This document shows, one piece after another, positions 46,791 through 58,704 of a stretch of DNA of 64,000 nucleotides. Each line of letters starts with the position of its first letter. The stretch's first letter is position 1. The stretch comes from Diphasiastrum complanatum (taxonomy: Eukaryota; Streptophyta; Lycopodiopsida; Lycopodiales; Lycopodiaceae). The stretch is taken from the NCBI GenBank assembly GCA_029204225.1, contig CM055094.1:12253742-12317741 (forward strand). Reading direction: 5' to 3'. Position numbers and translations under genes: made by a program. The notes under the pieces were generated by a model. The model ran no database searches, was not told where the DNA came from, and saw nothing but the letters and a program-made list of their open reading frames with translations.

Positions 46791-49700
46791 AGCTGTAAGT
46801 GCAATGACTGTCTTAAACGTTCATTGATATTGAGTAACCAGTCTTATTTGTTTCTTATCTTCCAAATAAGGCCCCAGGCTTCTCAGGCATTAATTTGTAA
46901 GGCACCAATATTGAGCTTGTGCCATCATGTGCATCATCATCTTGTTGCGTGATAGCTGATATATTTTGATCTTTGTTTGGAAATATAGTAGAGGAAGAAC
47001 CAAATATAGGCCTAGTGCATGAGCTACCTAGCTCATTAGGTTCTCATAATATAGAACATTTTTGGTGTATGAGTATATTTCGAAGTTCATAGTATGCATT
47101 TTTTTCTTACTGAGGTGATTCCTCAATATTGTCTTGAACCTGTCACATGATTTAATGTGGTTTCTAATTTTTGATCACACAGCAACTAGAAACACTGCAG
47201 TTTCTTTCCAAAATTTGATAATTTCCATAGCATCTGCTTCAAAATTTCACAATGAACTGGAGATATAAAGTGCAACCCAAATTTGCATAAAGTACTCCAT
47301 GCATTTGTGCAACATTACAGTTGAGATTTATAGTCCATGAATTGAATTCATTAAACTTTACATTTCAGCAAGAATAACGCACTAGAAAATTCCTCAAATC
47401 AAACTATTCTCTTTGTGCCCCTTTCTTATGAGCTCTATGTATAAGCATTTATTCTATAATGGGTAGCGTTGAAGGTTGTATACTACACCTCTGAACCTTA
47501 TCAAGTACATTCGTTGTGTGTTTGCAAATGTTGACATGTCTCAGGCATTTAGGTTTTTGTCTGTGAGAATCCATATTATAGCCTGCATGGGGTCCTTGCC
47601 TGTGTTCATGAAGTATTGTAGATAGGAGGCTGCTTTCAATGCAGCCGTTAGTCTTTGTCGCCACATGATGCAGGTAAAGGAAGAGGACCTTCCAGTCTAA
47701 TGCATAAATTGTGTGCATTTTGCCTAGTCATTTGCAAGTTTAGCAAGTTGCTGTTTGTATTGAAAGCATCAACATAGGCATGAAAAGTTGCCTAAATTGG
47801 CTCTTCAAGGATATCTGAAAGACTGTGTAGTTGCATACATGACTCTGTGCAGGTGTAAGCAGAATTTCTCTCAAGTAGGGCCTACTAACATTTTCAGTTA
47901 TCTATCTAAAATAGTAGGTATGCCTACTACCTGATTTGTAGATTCCTTTTTCATAGAGAAAATCATGCAATCGCAAATTCTGTTTTTGCATCCACTTATA
48001 TCATACCACTTATATCATAGCCTGAGGTTGTCGGTGGCGACAGCAGGGAGGGAGGGTGGGTTTTGATGAATGTGTCAAAAATTGATCAGTATTTCTTTCA
48101 AAAGACCTAACATTGCAGGGGTGGCCATGCAGTAGAATAATGTGATTTCTACTATAAAGCAAACTTCACGTGCATGAAACTTAGGTCCTTTATGGAGGTA
48201 GCTTCGAACCCACTTAAAGGCTCACTATCTTGTATTTGAATCTCAATACAGATAAATTTAATGAAGATAATTAATAATTGTGAGGAGGAACCTTATAAAA
48301 GGCAATAGGAGTTACATCTCATTTATTGGTAAGCGAAGAACCACTCAGTATGGAAGGAGAAGTTAAATATGTAGACGCACAATAGTTGCACAACTTACTT
48401 GAGTTGTGCATCGAGTGTAAGGACAGCAATGGTTGATTGTGACGGAGTTCTAAACAATCTTCAAAAAACCATCACTTGCCAACTTGATCAAAACTTCGCA
48501 TCAAAAATGCAATGACATGTACATAGTATGCATACTGGTAGTTCGCTGTAGTATACAGTCAACAAAAATTGTCTTAAATAGTTGTCAAAAATCATTTCCT
48601 ATAAATACTTGCCTGAGATACTTCTACATCACACAAACCGAGTCCAAAAGTACAGAAAAGATTGCATGTTCTCTTCAACAAAAACATGAAAAGACTATGA
48701 GTACAGCATGTGCATACAAAATTTGTGTCAAAGTATCAAGCCCATCTGTTACCCAATAATGAAGTATTGACATCAAATTGATTGCCGTTTGCAGCTCATT
48801 ATGCATTTGCAAATTCAATAGCTCTATTTTGTCTTGTGTCAATGTGGTTAACATCACCACTTTGTAGCCATTTTTGGATAGTTGCATGGAAAACATGCAA
48901 TGTGGCATTTTCTTAAACAAGATATTTGTATTTGTTAAAATTGTCCACTACATACTCTGACTTGCACAGTTAAAGAAACAAAAAGTAACCTTTACCAAAA
49001 GATAAATTATGTGATGAACTTTGCGAACAAAGGACAAAAGTGTCACTACCAACTAAAAGTTGTTAGGGAATGCTTACATTGATCCATTATCAATATTTGT
49101 CTAAGAAAATGTTTGTTTGATATTAATTTGCTACATGGACATACTTTAATTATCAACAATTGACAATAAAAAAATAACTTATTTGCCTAATTTTCAATAA
49201 GTGAAAGTAGAAAAATACTAAAGTTGAAGTGTTGAGTGCCATTGACAGAAATGTATGAATATTTATGGATTGCTTGATGATGCAAGTAGAGGGTGGGAAT
49301 TCAAGACTTCAAGCTCTATTTGAAGTTTATCGTTATAAATTTCAAAAAAAAAGTATATTATTGTCATCTATCATAGCTAGTGGACAGTGATGATGGTGGA
49401 GTCCAACAACAAAGGAAGAGCCACTTTAATAAGCAAGAGGGTGATGGAGACAACCATGGATTGCAATATGTAGATTTCTTTGAACAATAGTTCCACCTAC
49501 TTTGGAGTTGTCTCATGAGACACTCTATCAAAAATGAATTTTGAGCAAAATTGAGCATATCATATTTTGGTAGAAAGCAAATGATAGCGATCTGCAGATT
49601 GAAATCAGCACAATCTCAAAAACAAGTCAAAATTTATTTTTTTCCTTTGCATTCACTAGAGATCATGCACCACCAACGACGATTATGATAAAAAAGAACA

Positions 49701-49963
49701 TTAGTTGATCGACGCATAAAAAGAAATTTATGCCTTAATTGATGGGTGTATATTTCAAATGTAGCTACATTTTAAACTCTGTGGAAAAACATTTGCAATA
49801 AAATCATTGATCTAATGATATGTTGTTCGATCTGCGAAAATGTCACATTTGTCAACCAAATATATGACATGAAAGCTAAGAATATAGGTCCAGACATCCC
49901 ACCATATGCAATTGACAACACATTTATGTAAGAGTATACATATGTTGATGACAAAGAAATGAG
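46791..49963. other. Syndetin 3' UTR and intergenic sequence
   Basis: About 3.2 kb of AT-rich sequence downstream of the stop. No open frame above 91 codons and no recognised element. The transcript end cannot be placed from sequence alone. Confidence 0.5.
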
Positions 49964-50842
49964 TGTTGGAAGTTTTTCTACTTTCTACGGTGGCTAGGTC
50001 TAATGAAGAGTTCGTGCGTAGTATAGTGGTAGATCGGTCGTCCACCTTCTAAGTTCTACAAAGCTTAACAACTGTGAAATAAAAAACATAAATGAAAAGG
50101 GAACACCAAGGCTTCCCAGCTGGTGCTCGGAATAGAAACTAATTAAGGTGTGGCTAAGGCAGTACCCAACTAGCCACTACTTGGAAGGTAAATAAACTTG
50201 CTAAGGCGGTACCCAACTAGCAAGGATCAACAATAAACTAGGCTTGCTAAGGCTTCCCAACTAGCAAACCGTAAAACTAATACTAACTCCTAAAGGGAAA
50301 TGAAACAATAAATTGCGGCTAACTAAATAATTAACAAATAAAGCATGCCACAATAATCCAATTAAAGGAGGCGAGAGGAGGCCCGAGCACCTTTCCAATG
50401 GGAACACAAAAAAATAGAATGATAATATCAAAGAGAGAGCAATTTAGCATAATCTCAGAGTGTTATTTTACAAGGGAAATGCCTCTCTTCTTATAACAAG
50501 AAGGGCCTTCCATAAGCTTCTACTAACTTATGGGATTAATTTCTAAAACTTGCAATTCTAAGACTTCTAAACTTCTCCACTTCTAACTTAGAAAGCCTAA
50601 GACTCTAAACTTAGAACTCAAAATAACTTAGAATCTTTTATTTTCTAAGCTTAAGTTTCTAAGTTTTTAAGTTCTCTAAGTTAAGTTTTCTAACTTAGAA
50701 GTTTAGAATTTAATTAAGTTTCTACCCATGGACTTATAACACACATGCCATGGTAGGAGTGTATTAACAAGTACTCATAGTGGACTTACAATACACATGC
50801 CACAGTATTTTATTTTACTTTGATTTTGCTTTGTTGCTAACA
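49964..50842 (-). repeat. LTR (3') of a minus-strand LTR element, copy 1
   Basis: On the plus strand it starts TGTTGGAAG and ends GCTAACA, giving TG..CA termini. It is homologous over its length to 54124-54913: GGTGGCTAGRTCTA, a GTAGTATAG word, TGCCACAATAA and repeated CTAAGGCTTCCCAACTAGC units. The far side is immediately followed by a polypurine tract on the minus strand. Confidence 0.75.
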
Positions 50843-50854
50843 TTATCCCCCTCG
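50843..50854 (-). other. Polypurine tract and adjacent hairpin
   Basis: The minus strand reads GAGGGGGATAA just before the LTR start TGTTAGCAAC, the usual plus-strand primer of an LTR element. The next 22 bases form an ATTGG..CCAAT hairpin also present in copy 2. Confidence 0.65.
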
Positions 50855-51880
50855 ATTGGTAGTCCCACGCCAATGGTAATAGAAAGAACCCCGCTCCTTA
50901 TGGTGTGGGAGGAGTCAAAGTCGGTGTCGCTTATGGAACTTTTTGTGAAGTGCTGCTCTGTAGGAGATGAAGCTTTGAAGAAGGATGAGCGTCTCCAGAG
51001 ATTTGGCTCTTTGATGGTTTGTATTTCCAATTGCTCACGTTGATGATTCAATGAATGATGTACAAGAGCTTGGGCTGTTGAACAACACAAGGTGAGAATG
51101 AACGGTAATGAGATGAAGGTGAGGGTAAGAGGCAAGATGTGAGTCAGATATGGGTGGTGGTGGAGGTGGACGAATAGATCAAAGGTTTGTTGCTCATAGT
51201 TGTCTCTTGAAAACATAATGTTGGCAGAACTGTGATTGTCGTGGAATGGGTGTGGACAAGGGATGATAGGGATCTTGTGTGTTTTTTTATACATGTTCAT
51301 AACCAATGCTCAATGTACAATTTTCCATTGTTTGCCGTTGAAAATGTCATTTGTCCTTGGGGTTGTGTATCTATAGTTCCATCACTGACGGATTTGGGAT
51401 TTTCATCATTGTAACTTTTGAGCTTGTTGAAGTAGCTGGCATGGATATATAGCTGGAAAAGTGTGGATTTTGTATCGCTTACTTAAAACCAACTGCTTAT
51501 TGAAGGTGGTTGTGGTTTTTTGTGAACATTCCATCTTGTTGGAAAGATGAATCTTTTGTTGGATAATATTGGTAGCCAGATAATGTGCTCCATTGATTTC
51601 CAAATAGAACATTTGTTGTAAAGTCCCTTAACTTTTTTTCTCCAACCTGTATGTTGTTTCTTGGGAGTTTACTCATGAAAAAAAATATTGCGTGGAAGCG
51701 TGTGTGAGTAATCTCTGGCTTGTGTCTTCTGAGTAGTGATTTTTTCTCACATTTGAATTGTGCTTTGGGGTTGCACAACATCGCTTGTGAAGATAATTTG
51801 TGTTGGCCACACACCGGTAGATAATATATGATGGAGTATATAAAGTCCTCAATCCAAGAATCGTATTCTAAGCATGCCAA
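50855..51880 (-). mobile_element. Internal region of LTR element copy 1, unrecognised
   Basis: Two reverse open frames, 51497-51880 (CLEYDSWIEDFIYSIIYYLP, then KLPRNNIQVGEKKLRDFTTN) and 50815-51306 (His/Ser-rich), show no motif I know. Neither resembles the internal protein of copy 2. The upper boundary is unclear. Confidence 0.4.
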
Positions 51881-52484
51881 TCACAAGCAACACAAGGGAA
51901 CCTGATGGTGGACAAACCAACCCAACCAAACCTAGATCGAATGGATCTAGCCCCCAAGCTATGGATCAATCACTCAGAGGAAAATGAGGCATCACACCAG
52001 CAACATCCTGCCACCAGTCATGCTATCAAGCATACACTAGTGAGAGCCCAATATGTATACTTTTACCTTCCAAGGCCCATGCACCACTAGTAGTGCACTA
52101 TGACACCTCACTGGACACCTCTGCAGCCTATCTGGGCCACAAGAGCTTGGTTCCAATTGACAGTATCAGTTTGAGAGTCATAATGAACTCCCAAATTTTT
52201 TACATGTCGATCACAGATATGATCCGGTGTTGATGAATCATCACTGAAAAAATCTTGTGTTTCTGCTTTCTTCAAATCTTTAGTATTTTTTAGTCTTTCC
52301 TTTTATATTTTTCGGGCTAGAATGACATATTGGATTAGGACGAATAATCAAACATGGACGAACTATCGGACCTCAGCTAATCAGGCATGAAGGTTTAAAT
52401 TGTCATGCTCCACCGCTGCCATGCAACGTTAACGAAGATGTAGTTCTAATCAAATATTCTAAACACACTTGATCTGATATATAT
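51881..52484. other. Spacer, nothing recognised
   Basis: AT-rich sequence between two LTR elements, with one 61-codon open frame lacking motifs. Confidence 0.4.
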
Positions 52485-52974
52485 GTTAGATCATCGCGGA
52501 AATAGAGAGAGAGTTGAATATACACTTGAACGCAACACTCAAGAGTGAGGTGTGTATCAAGGGAACAATATATTTCTAGCAGTAGCTAGTTCGTGAGAGA
52601 GAATGCATCTCTTGCACCGATGCACTGATTTGGGAAACAGATAGCGCTCAAAGAAATTGTTGATGTATACTCGATTTTGATAATACAGACGAGTTACATT
52701 TTTTTTGCTCAATGTGTGCAATCTTTGAATGTTGTGATGCTTATTCAATTTATCAGTAGATATATTTCTGTTGTCATTAGACATTACCTGTTGTTCATAA
52801 ATTCATTGTCAGATTAGCAGTAGCTATCCGATATTCAGAGGATGACTGATTGTGGTTTGAAGTAGTAGCTTTGTCCGACAGATCGGCTCCATTTGAGCTC
52901 AAGTTGGAATCATCGCCTGAGCCAGAGTCGTTGGATTTCTTCAGTGGTTTCAGAACAACTAGAAGATTTCTTCA
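52485..52974 (+). repeat. 5' LTR of a copia element
   Basis: Starts TGTTAGATCATCGCGG and ends at ..TTCTTCA just before the primer-binding site. No matching 3' LTR was found in the window. Confidence 0.55.
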
Positions 52975-52987
52975 GTGGTATCAGAGC
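52934..52987 (+). other. Primer-binding site, partly duplicated
   Basis: TGGTATCAGAGC at 52976-52987 is a perfect initiator-Met primer site. The sequence GATTTCTTCAGTGGT plus part of the site is present twice, at 52934 and 52965, a 31-bp tandem duplication whose first copy has TGGTTTCAGA. Confidence 0.75.
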
Positions 52988-53002
52988 CTCGTTACTAAAA
53001 CT

Positions 53003-54123
53003 ATGGCTTCCATCAACAACATCCAATCAAAGTTTTGCACAATACTTCAAGCAAACGGGTCAAACTTCCTTGTCTGGAAGGTAAAAACATCGCTCATCCT
53101 AAGAGGAGAAGCATTATGGCCATATGTTGACGGCACCGAAGAGATGCCAGCCAGCACATGCAAAGAACTTCGAGAATGGAAGGAGAAGAATGACAAAGTA
53201 GTAGTTGTCATCTCCGACCTTGCATCAATCTCCAACGCTAGAGAGATGTGGGACACACTCATCGCCAGATTTTAGACCAATTCACGCAATCAAATAATGC
53301 ATCTAGAAGATCAGCTTACCTACCTAAGATGGGATGGCAAGGATCTCACCTGCTTCATCAGGAAGATGAAGAACCTATTCCTATTGCTACACAATGCTGG
53401 AATAGAGCACACAATCTCACAAGAGAAATAGCTCAACTATCTGCTACGTTCCCTACCAAGATCAATCCAGATCACCCGGACTTTGCTAGCTAAAGATCCT
53501 GCTATGACCTTCGACAAGGCATTCATCAACATCAAGGAAGAAGTTGAAGCTAGAGAACACTACGACGACAGGAACGAGTATGATCAGGCTCTCTACTATA
53601 ACAAAGACCAGTCGAAAAAGAAACCTCAGTTTAAGAGAGAGTCAACAAGAAAGTAGGACTGAAGTCAACAGAAAGAGGGAGATCAGGAAGGAAGATGGAG
53701 AGGAAGTAGCAAGAACAAGCAGCAAGGCAACGACAAGAAGACATGCGTCAGATGCGGACGTGAAGGCCACACGGTGGGACAAATGTTGGCTGAATCCGAA
53801 AGTCGAATGTGTACATTCTCACAAGAAGAGTCATGTAGCCATGGATTATTATGAAAATCCAAGGAACAAGAAGACGCAGAGCAGAAAAGAAAGCATGAAT
53901 AACACATCATATGTGGAAGAGCTTGAATCTTCCAAGATGGCTGAAGAACGAGCTAGCAGAAATCCAACTGCTTATCTGTGCACTAATGTATGTGTTACAT
54001 CACATTTTGATGTTCGAGACGTAGTTCTTGACTCAGGAGCTACGTTGCACATTGTGACAACAAGCCAAATGATAGTTGACTTTCGACAAATATACACCTC
54101 CAGATATATCATTCTAGGAGATT
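53003..54123 (+). pseudogene. Copia gag, zinc knuckle and protease start, interrupted
   Basis: Gag starts at ATG 53003 (MASINNIQSKFCTILQANGS, NFLVWKVKTSLILRGEALW) and continues with REMWDTLIARF and, after a stop, LRWDGKDLTCFIRKMKNLF. The zinc knuckle near 53745 reads CVRCGREGHTVG. The last Cys codon TGT lies one base out of frame, pointing to a one-base insertion. The retropepsin at 54025 has VLDSGATLHIV and ends at YIILGD, where the LTR at 54124 cuts it. No integrase, RT or RNase H of this element is present. Confidence 0.82.
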
Positions 54124-54913
54124 GTTGGATGTATTTCTAGTGAGTGCGGTGGCTAGATCTACTTACGGGTGTAGTATAGGGATGTAGAGATTCGTCCACT
54201 TTTTAGATTTCTACAATAAGCTTCAACGAGAATATGGACATGAATGAGAGCACTAAGGCTTACCCAACTAGTGCCCGAAACGGAAATAAACTAATTAGTA
54301 ACAACAATAAAAATCTTTGCTAAGGCTTACCCAACTAGCAAGGTGACTAGACTAATCCTAGATTAACATCCGAAGGTTAATAAATGAGATTGCGGCTAAT
54401 ACTAAACAAATAAGCAATAATGAACATGCCACAATAAAATCGATGAAAAGGAGGCAAGAGGAGGCCCGAGCACCTTCCCTCAAGCTATGCACCTTTCCAA
54501 GGAGAACACAAATGAAATAGAATATTTATTCTCCAAAATAGCGAGCAAGATAGCTTAATCTCAAAAGTGTTATTTACAATGCAAATACCTCTCCTTTTAT
54601 GGCAAGGAGGGTCTTCCATAAGTGTCTACTAACTTATGGGACTAATATGTTCCTAGCCTTTCTAGAACTTCTAACTTAGGATTTAGAACTTCAATTTTTT
54701 TAACTTAGGACAGCTTAAGATAAAATATTTCTAATCTTAAGTTTACTAAGTCTAAGTTCTAAATCTAAGTTTAAGCTATTTTATTATTATTGAAGCTTCT
54801 ACTCATACATGGCTTGAAGTTTATTGACAAGTACTCATACATGGTCTTACAAAACACATGCCACGAAGTTTTATTATTTTTTTATTTTCTCTGTGTTAGC
54901 ACAGTTGCTAACA
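54124..54913 (-). repeat. LTR (3') of a minus-strand LTR element, copy 2
   Basis: TGTTGGATG to GCTAACA on the plus strand, 790 bp, homologous to 49964-50842. It lies in the protease frame of the copia element, so it inserted later. The minus-strand polypurine tract GGAGGGGGATAA follows at 54914. Confidence 0.78.
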
Positions 54914-55006
54914 TTATCCCCCTCCTTATTGAATTGGTGGTCCCACACCAATCGACGTCTTTTCGTTCTGGATTTTTTGTGCTTCTTGGAGGCGAGACTG
55001 TTGTTG
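54914..55006 (-). other. Polypurine tract and hairpin of copy 2
   Basis: GGAGGGGGATAA lies next to the LTR, then the inverted repeat ATTGGTGGTCCCACACCAAT at 54940-54959, which corresponds to ATTGGTAGTCCCACGCCAAT in copy 1. Confidence 0.6.
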
Positions 55007-58000
55007 TCAGGATTGGTAGATGGTCGTCCCGATGCCCTCCATCATTTGCCACCGTAATTTGTTCAGGAAGGGCATGGGTTTGTAATAATGGAGCATACCC
55101 TGGAGAAAGTTATGGGTTTTCCATAGCTCCACCATATCAACGTGCAGGGCGGAAGTAACTGCAGCGCGATAATAGAGCCTTGCAACGTTGATATGGTCGT
55201 CTTGCGTGCACAAGGGTTTATTGATGTCAAGGACAATTGGGGATAACCCTCGATCCCAAAAACCTTTGAGCTTTGCAAGAAATGCCACCAGGCCGCAATT
55301 ATCCGCAAAATATCTGACATCGCGATCAAGATTGCCATGCTGCTTCTGGTAGAAGACTCGACAGTTGGTAACCATGTCTTCGGCTAAGTTGCCGGTATCC
55401 ACTCCTGTGAGCTTAGGCCAAAAGATTCTGTTCTTGACCTTGGTGGCAGGAAACGGTTCTCGCCTCGCTACTGGATAGTAATAAGGATTGGTGCGCATGT
55501 ATGAGGGAGCTTCGAGATACCGTGCCATTGAGGTCTTACTTTGCAGGAAGAGCTGATGGCGCTAGAGAGGTTGTGGATCCAGGAGTTTGACTGTTGCTTT
55601 ATGTGTTTGACACTGGTCCAAATCTGGCAGTATGTAGCCACCTCTCTCTTTCGTTGTTGGGTACTTCTTTGCAAACTCCTGAGAGACGTGCAACTCCTTG
55701 CTTGGTTCTTGCGTGATTCTGTGCCAGATGGTGGGGGCTTCAGAGGCAATCTCGTGTTCGATTTGTGGATCGGGATCAGGAGATAGAGGAGGCAAGGGGT
55801 TAGCTTCTGCAATTCGTTGTGATTCAGGGGAAAAGTGTCGTGGAATGAAGGTGGGGTTAGTGGTGTCAAGGGGATTAGAAGCGGTGGAAGGGAAAAGAAA
55901 ATGTTGGGAGCTAGTAGCCCCAGAGCCCGATGGATTGGTTGGTGTTTGAGCTCCTTGCCCCAGGGGTTGGCTTTGCAATGCGGAGCCTTGAGTTGCAGGA
56001 GGAGGTTGTTGAAATCCTGCGCCACCTCCACCAATCATGAAATTGGGCGTGCTCTACATGAACCGATGTTGTCGACTGGGCAGCAGCCTTTAAGGGTTCT
56101 TCCAGGGTGGCTATGTGTTGGTTTAGGGCCTCGACGGAAGCAATGTATGATTATTGTAATTTTGAGTGTTGTTCCATCGTGGCTTTCAGCTTTTGGGCCA
56201 GCGTTTGATAGGCCATCACTGGAGTGGCAGTTCCCTCACGGATAGCTGGTGGTGCAAAGTCGTTGAAGTCCACCATTTCCAACTGTTCCTTCATAGCGGA
56301 ATGTGCTGCTTGTGAATCTGTTACAACCTCATCCTTCTCGGCTTTGAGAGTATCAATGGTTTGCTGCATGTTGGATACCTTCAGTTGGAGCTGGTTCTGG
56401 AGATGGATTAGCATTTGCTGCTGTTGTTGATTGTAATTCATGAGGTTCTGGATCTGCAGCTGTTGTTGTTTGGTTTCCTCCTCCAGCCTTGTTTTTTCTT
56501 TCTGAAGGCCTGTCATAGCACCATCGTCGAATTGCCGCATAGTGTGTTGTCCCCCTAGGGTGCCGAATATATTGTATTGGAGCTTGTTCACCAACCATAC
56601 CACCTTTTGGGCTGTAAGGGGTAGCTGCTCCCAAGGACCAATGTCAGGGAGATTGCGTGTGTAGTTAAGATACGGCATGGGGTTAAATGGTAGAAAACTA
56701 GAAGCAGGGCTAGACGGAGGTGTAGGAAAGGTAGGGAGGGGTGATTGTGGATTGAGGGGTGGGGAGAGACTACGTGGCGGAGATTGTTGGATTGGGTTAG
56801 TGGTGACAGTGGTTGATGGGAGGGCAGTTAGTAAGTGTAAGGCAAAATCATCTATGTTGATTGTGGAGTCAAGTACGGTGGAGATTTGAATAGTCGAGGG
56901 CTTTTGTGGAAGTGTGGAAGTGAAGCCCGTGTTGAGAGTTAGTGAGGGTGTGGAGGTGACAGTAAATGGTGGGGGTGGTGGTGGGATTGTGAGAGCAAGT
57001 GATGGAGAGGAGATTGCCTGTGTGGACGGAATCACGCCCATAGGATCAGAGCCAGAAGTGCTTGCCGTTCCGGAGCTGCCTGCCTGCTACTGCTACTGCT
57101 TGTCGGCGTTGTTGGACCTGGTGAAGTAAGGCTGCCTGCTGCTCTAGGACCTCCTTTGGGACCTGAGATGGTTTAAGACTCCCTCTGGATTTAGCATATT
57201 CTACCCCGATGTCGCTGCATAGAATGTCATGTGGAACATCTGCTTCTGTGCTGATTGCCTTTCCTTTCTCCTTCTTAATAGGTGGGGCTGGTGAGACTGG
57301 TTCTGCTGTCGGTTGGGGGGTAGCTCGTTTTTTTGTGCTTGGGTAAACAACATCCAGCTTCTTGATGGCAGCAGCCACCTTAGACCCCAATTGCTTAGTG
57401 ACCAACATGTGGAGGAGATACCCACATTTGGTAGTTGATTTGCGGGCTTTCAGGGCTCCGCACAGCTTCTCCGCTACCTTCTCAGCCCACTTATAATTTT
57501 GAGTGGGGTCATCCATGGTGAGGGTTAGAGAGAAGAGATCGCTCGGTGGGATGCGATCCATCTTGGTGGTATGTACTGTGGCCATGGTGATGAGGATCTC
57601 TGAGGCGGCCCGTAGATGGGGATCCGTGATGAGTCGAATAGCAATCCCGTCATTGGTTTGGGCAATGGTTTGCCGTCATCTGTCAGAAGCTTGGTGAAGT
57701 ACTTGGCATCATAGCTGGTGCCCTTGACATGGATTGTCTCTCCAAGATTAGGAAAGCCAACACTCTGAAGATCCCTCGGAGAGACGTTGATAATAGAATA
57801 ACTGCCAGTCTTGGTTGTAAGCCAAAAAGTTTGGAACTCATCCGAATAGGTCGAGTAGGCTGCTCGGATAAGACTCTCGCTCTGCTGGTCCCGAAAAAGT
57901 GTTAGATCAAAGCCAAGGTTGGTGAGGATATCCTTGGCCAGTGTGAGCTGCTCGGTGTAATTCTTAAGAGAGATCATGATTATATCCCCTGAATAAGGAC

Positions 58001-58043
58001 GAGGGGGTTTACGGTGATGCAAGCTCAGTGCCTTAGAAACCAT
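55007..58043 (-). pseudogene. Large unrecognised protein of LTR element copy 2, gag-like, no RT
   Basis: The minus strand is almost continuously open over 3 kb in pieces: 58043-57525 (MVSKALSLHHRKPPRPYSGD), 57585-57046, 57041-56151 and 56038-55007, the last with one in-frame TAG at 55562. In order, the pieces are a globular N-terminal region; a basic segment with TKKRATPQPT and a Lys-rich patch; a Pro-rich region with PPPPPF; and NPMPYLNYTRNLPDIGPWEQ followed by a Gln-rich coiled coil (KEKTRLEEETKQQQLQIQNL). A Gly/Pro-rich stretch follows, then a globular end with RYLEAPSYMRTNPYYYPVAR. Piece changes imply frameshifts of one frame of about 1000 codons. There is no protease, integrase or RT motif. 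I read it as the gag-like protein of a non-autonomous LTR element; its family is unknown to me. Confidence 0.5.
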
Positions 58044-58084
58044 TTTTAAATCACCTTTGTCTTTTTTTGACTTTTTCGTTGTCT

Positions 58085-58260
58085 TTTTAGTCTAAGTCAC
58101 CTTCGCCTTCTTCACTGCCTTCAGTCTAAGGCACCTTCGCCTTTTTCGCCTTTTTCGCTGCCTTTAGTCTAGAGGCACCTTCGTGATTTACATACCTTAA
58201 GTCTAAGGGCACCTTCAGGATTTGCATACCTTCAGTCTAAGGGCACCTTCGGGTTTTTCG
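58085..58260. repeat. Five-copy tandem repeat in the element leader
   Basis: AGTCTAAGGGCACCTTCG-like units start near 58090, 58123, 58165, 58199 and 58231, a spacing of 32-42 bp, separated by TTCGCC or TTTTTCG filler. They lie between the start codon of the large frame and the lost 5' end of the element. Confidence 0.75.
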
Positions 58261-58704
58261 GGTTTTTGCTACATTGGCAGACCGACATCGCCAACTTATC
58301 ATCAACCCTAAAAAATTTGGAGAAAATATCCTAAGAGTGGTTACCAACTTTGTATAGATGCAAAACTGGAGTAAATGGCAGTTAAGACATAAGATATTTT
58401 TCTCTCAAACTTGTAAATATATATACTAGCTGAATCAAGCTATGTAAGTGTTAATTGAATTTCTCTTTCAATCAGAGTTTTATGTAGCCAGCGTTATCAT
58501 GCTCAACAAACTAAAGTTATTACTTCAAGCCATTGTGCTCACTGTTGATATTAATCAGAGTGCAATTTTTGTCTCACTACTACGTCGTTCATTTGCGCAT
58601 TCTGTATGAATTCTTTTACTTGAATACTTCTGTTGTTATTTGTTGCATTTCCGTTACTACATGTCGTGCTCAAATCCTCAAGCTTCCGCTGCCGCTCACC
58701 CCCC
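58261..58704. other. Element junction, nothing recognised
   Basis: The 5' LTR expected for the minus-strand element is not found here. The sequence leads into a second copia element, whose 5' LTR may occupy part of this stretch. Confidence 0.4.

Noticed and set aside
48484-48759. A small gene downstream of syndetin
   Set aside because: A 91-codon frame without motif in AT-rich DNA, expected by chance.
49964-54913. The two LTRs as the 5' and 3' ends of one element
   Set aside because: Both are followed on the same side by a polypurine tract, so both are 3' LTRs of separate copies, and a copia element lies between them.
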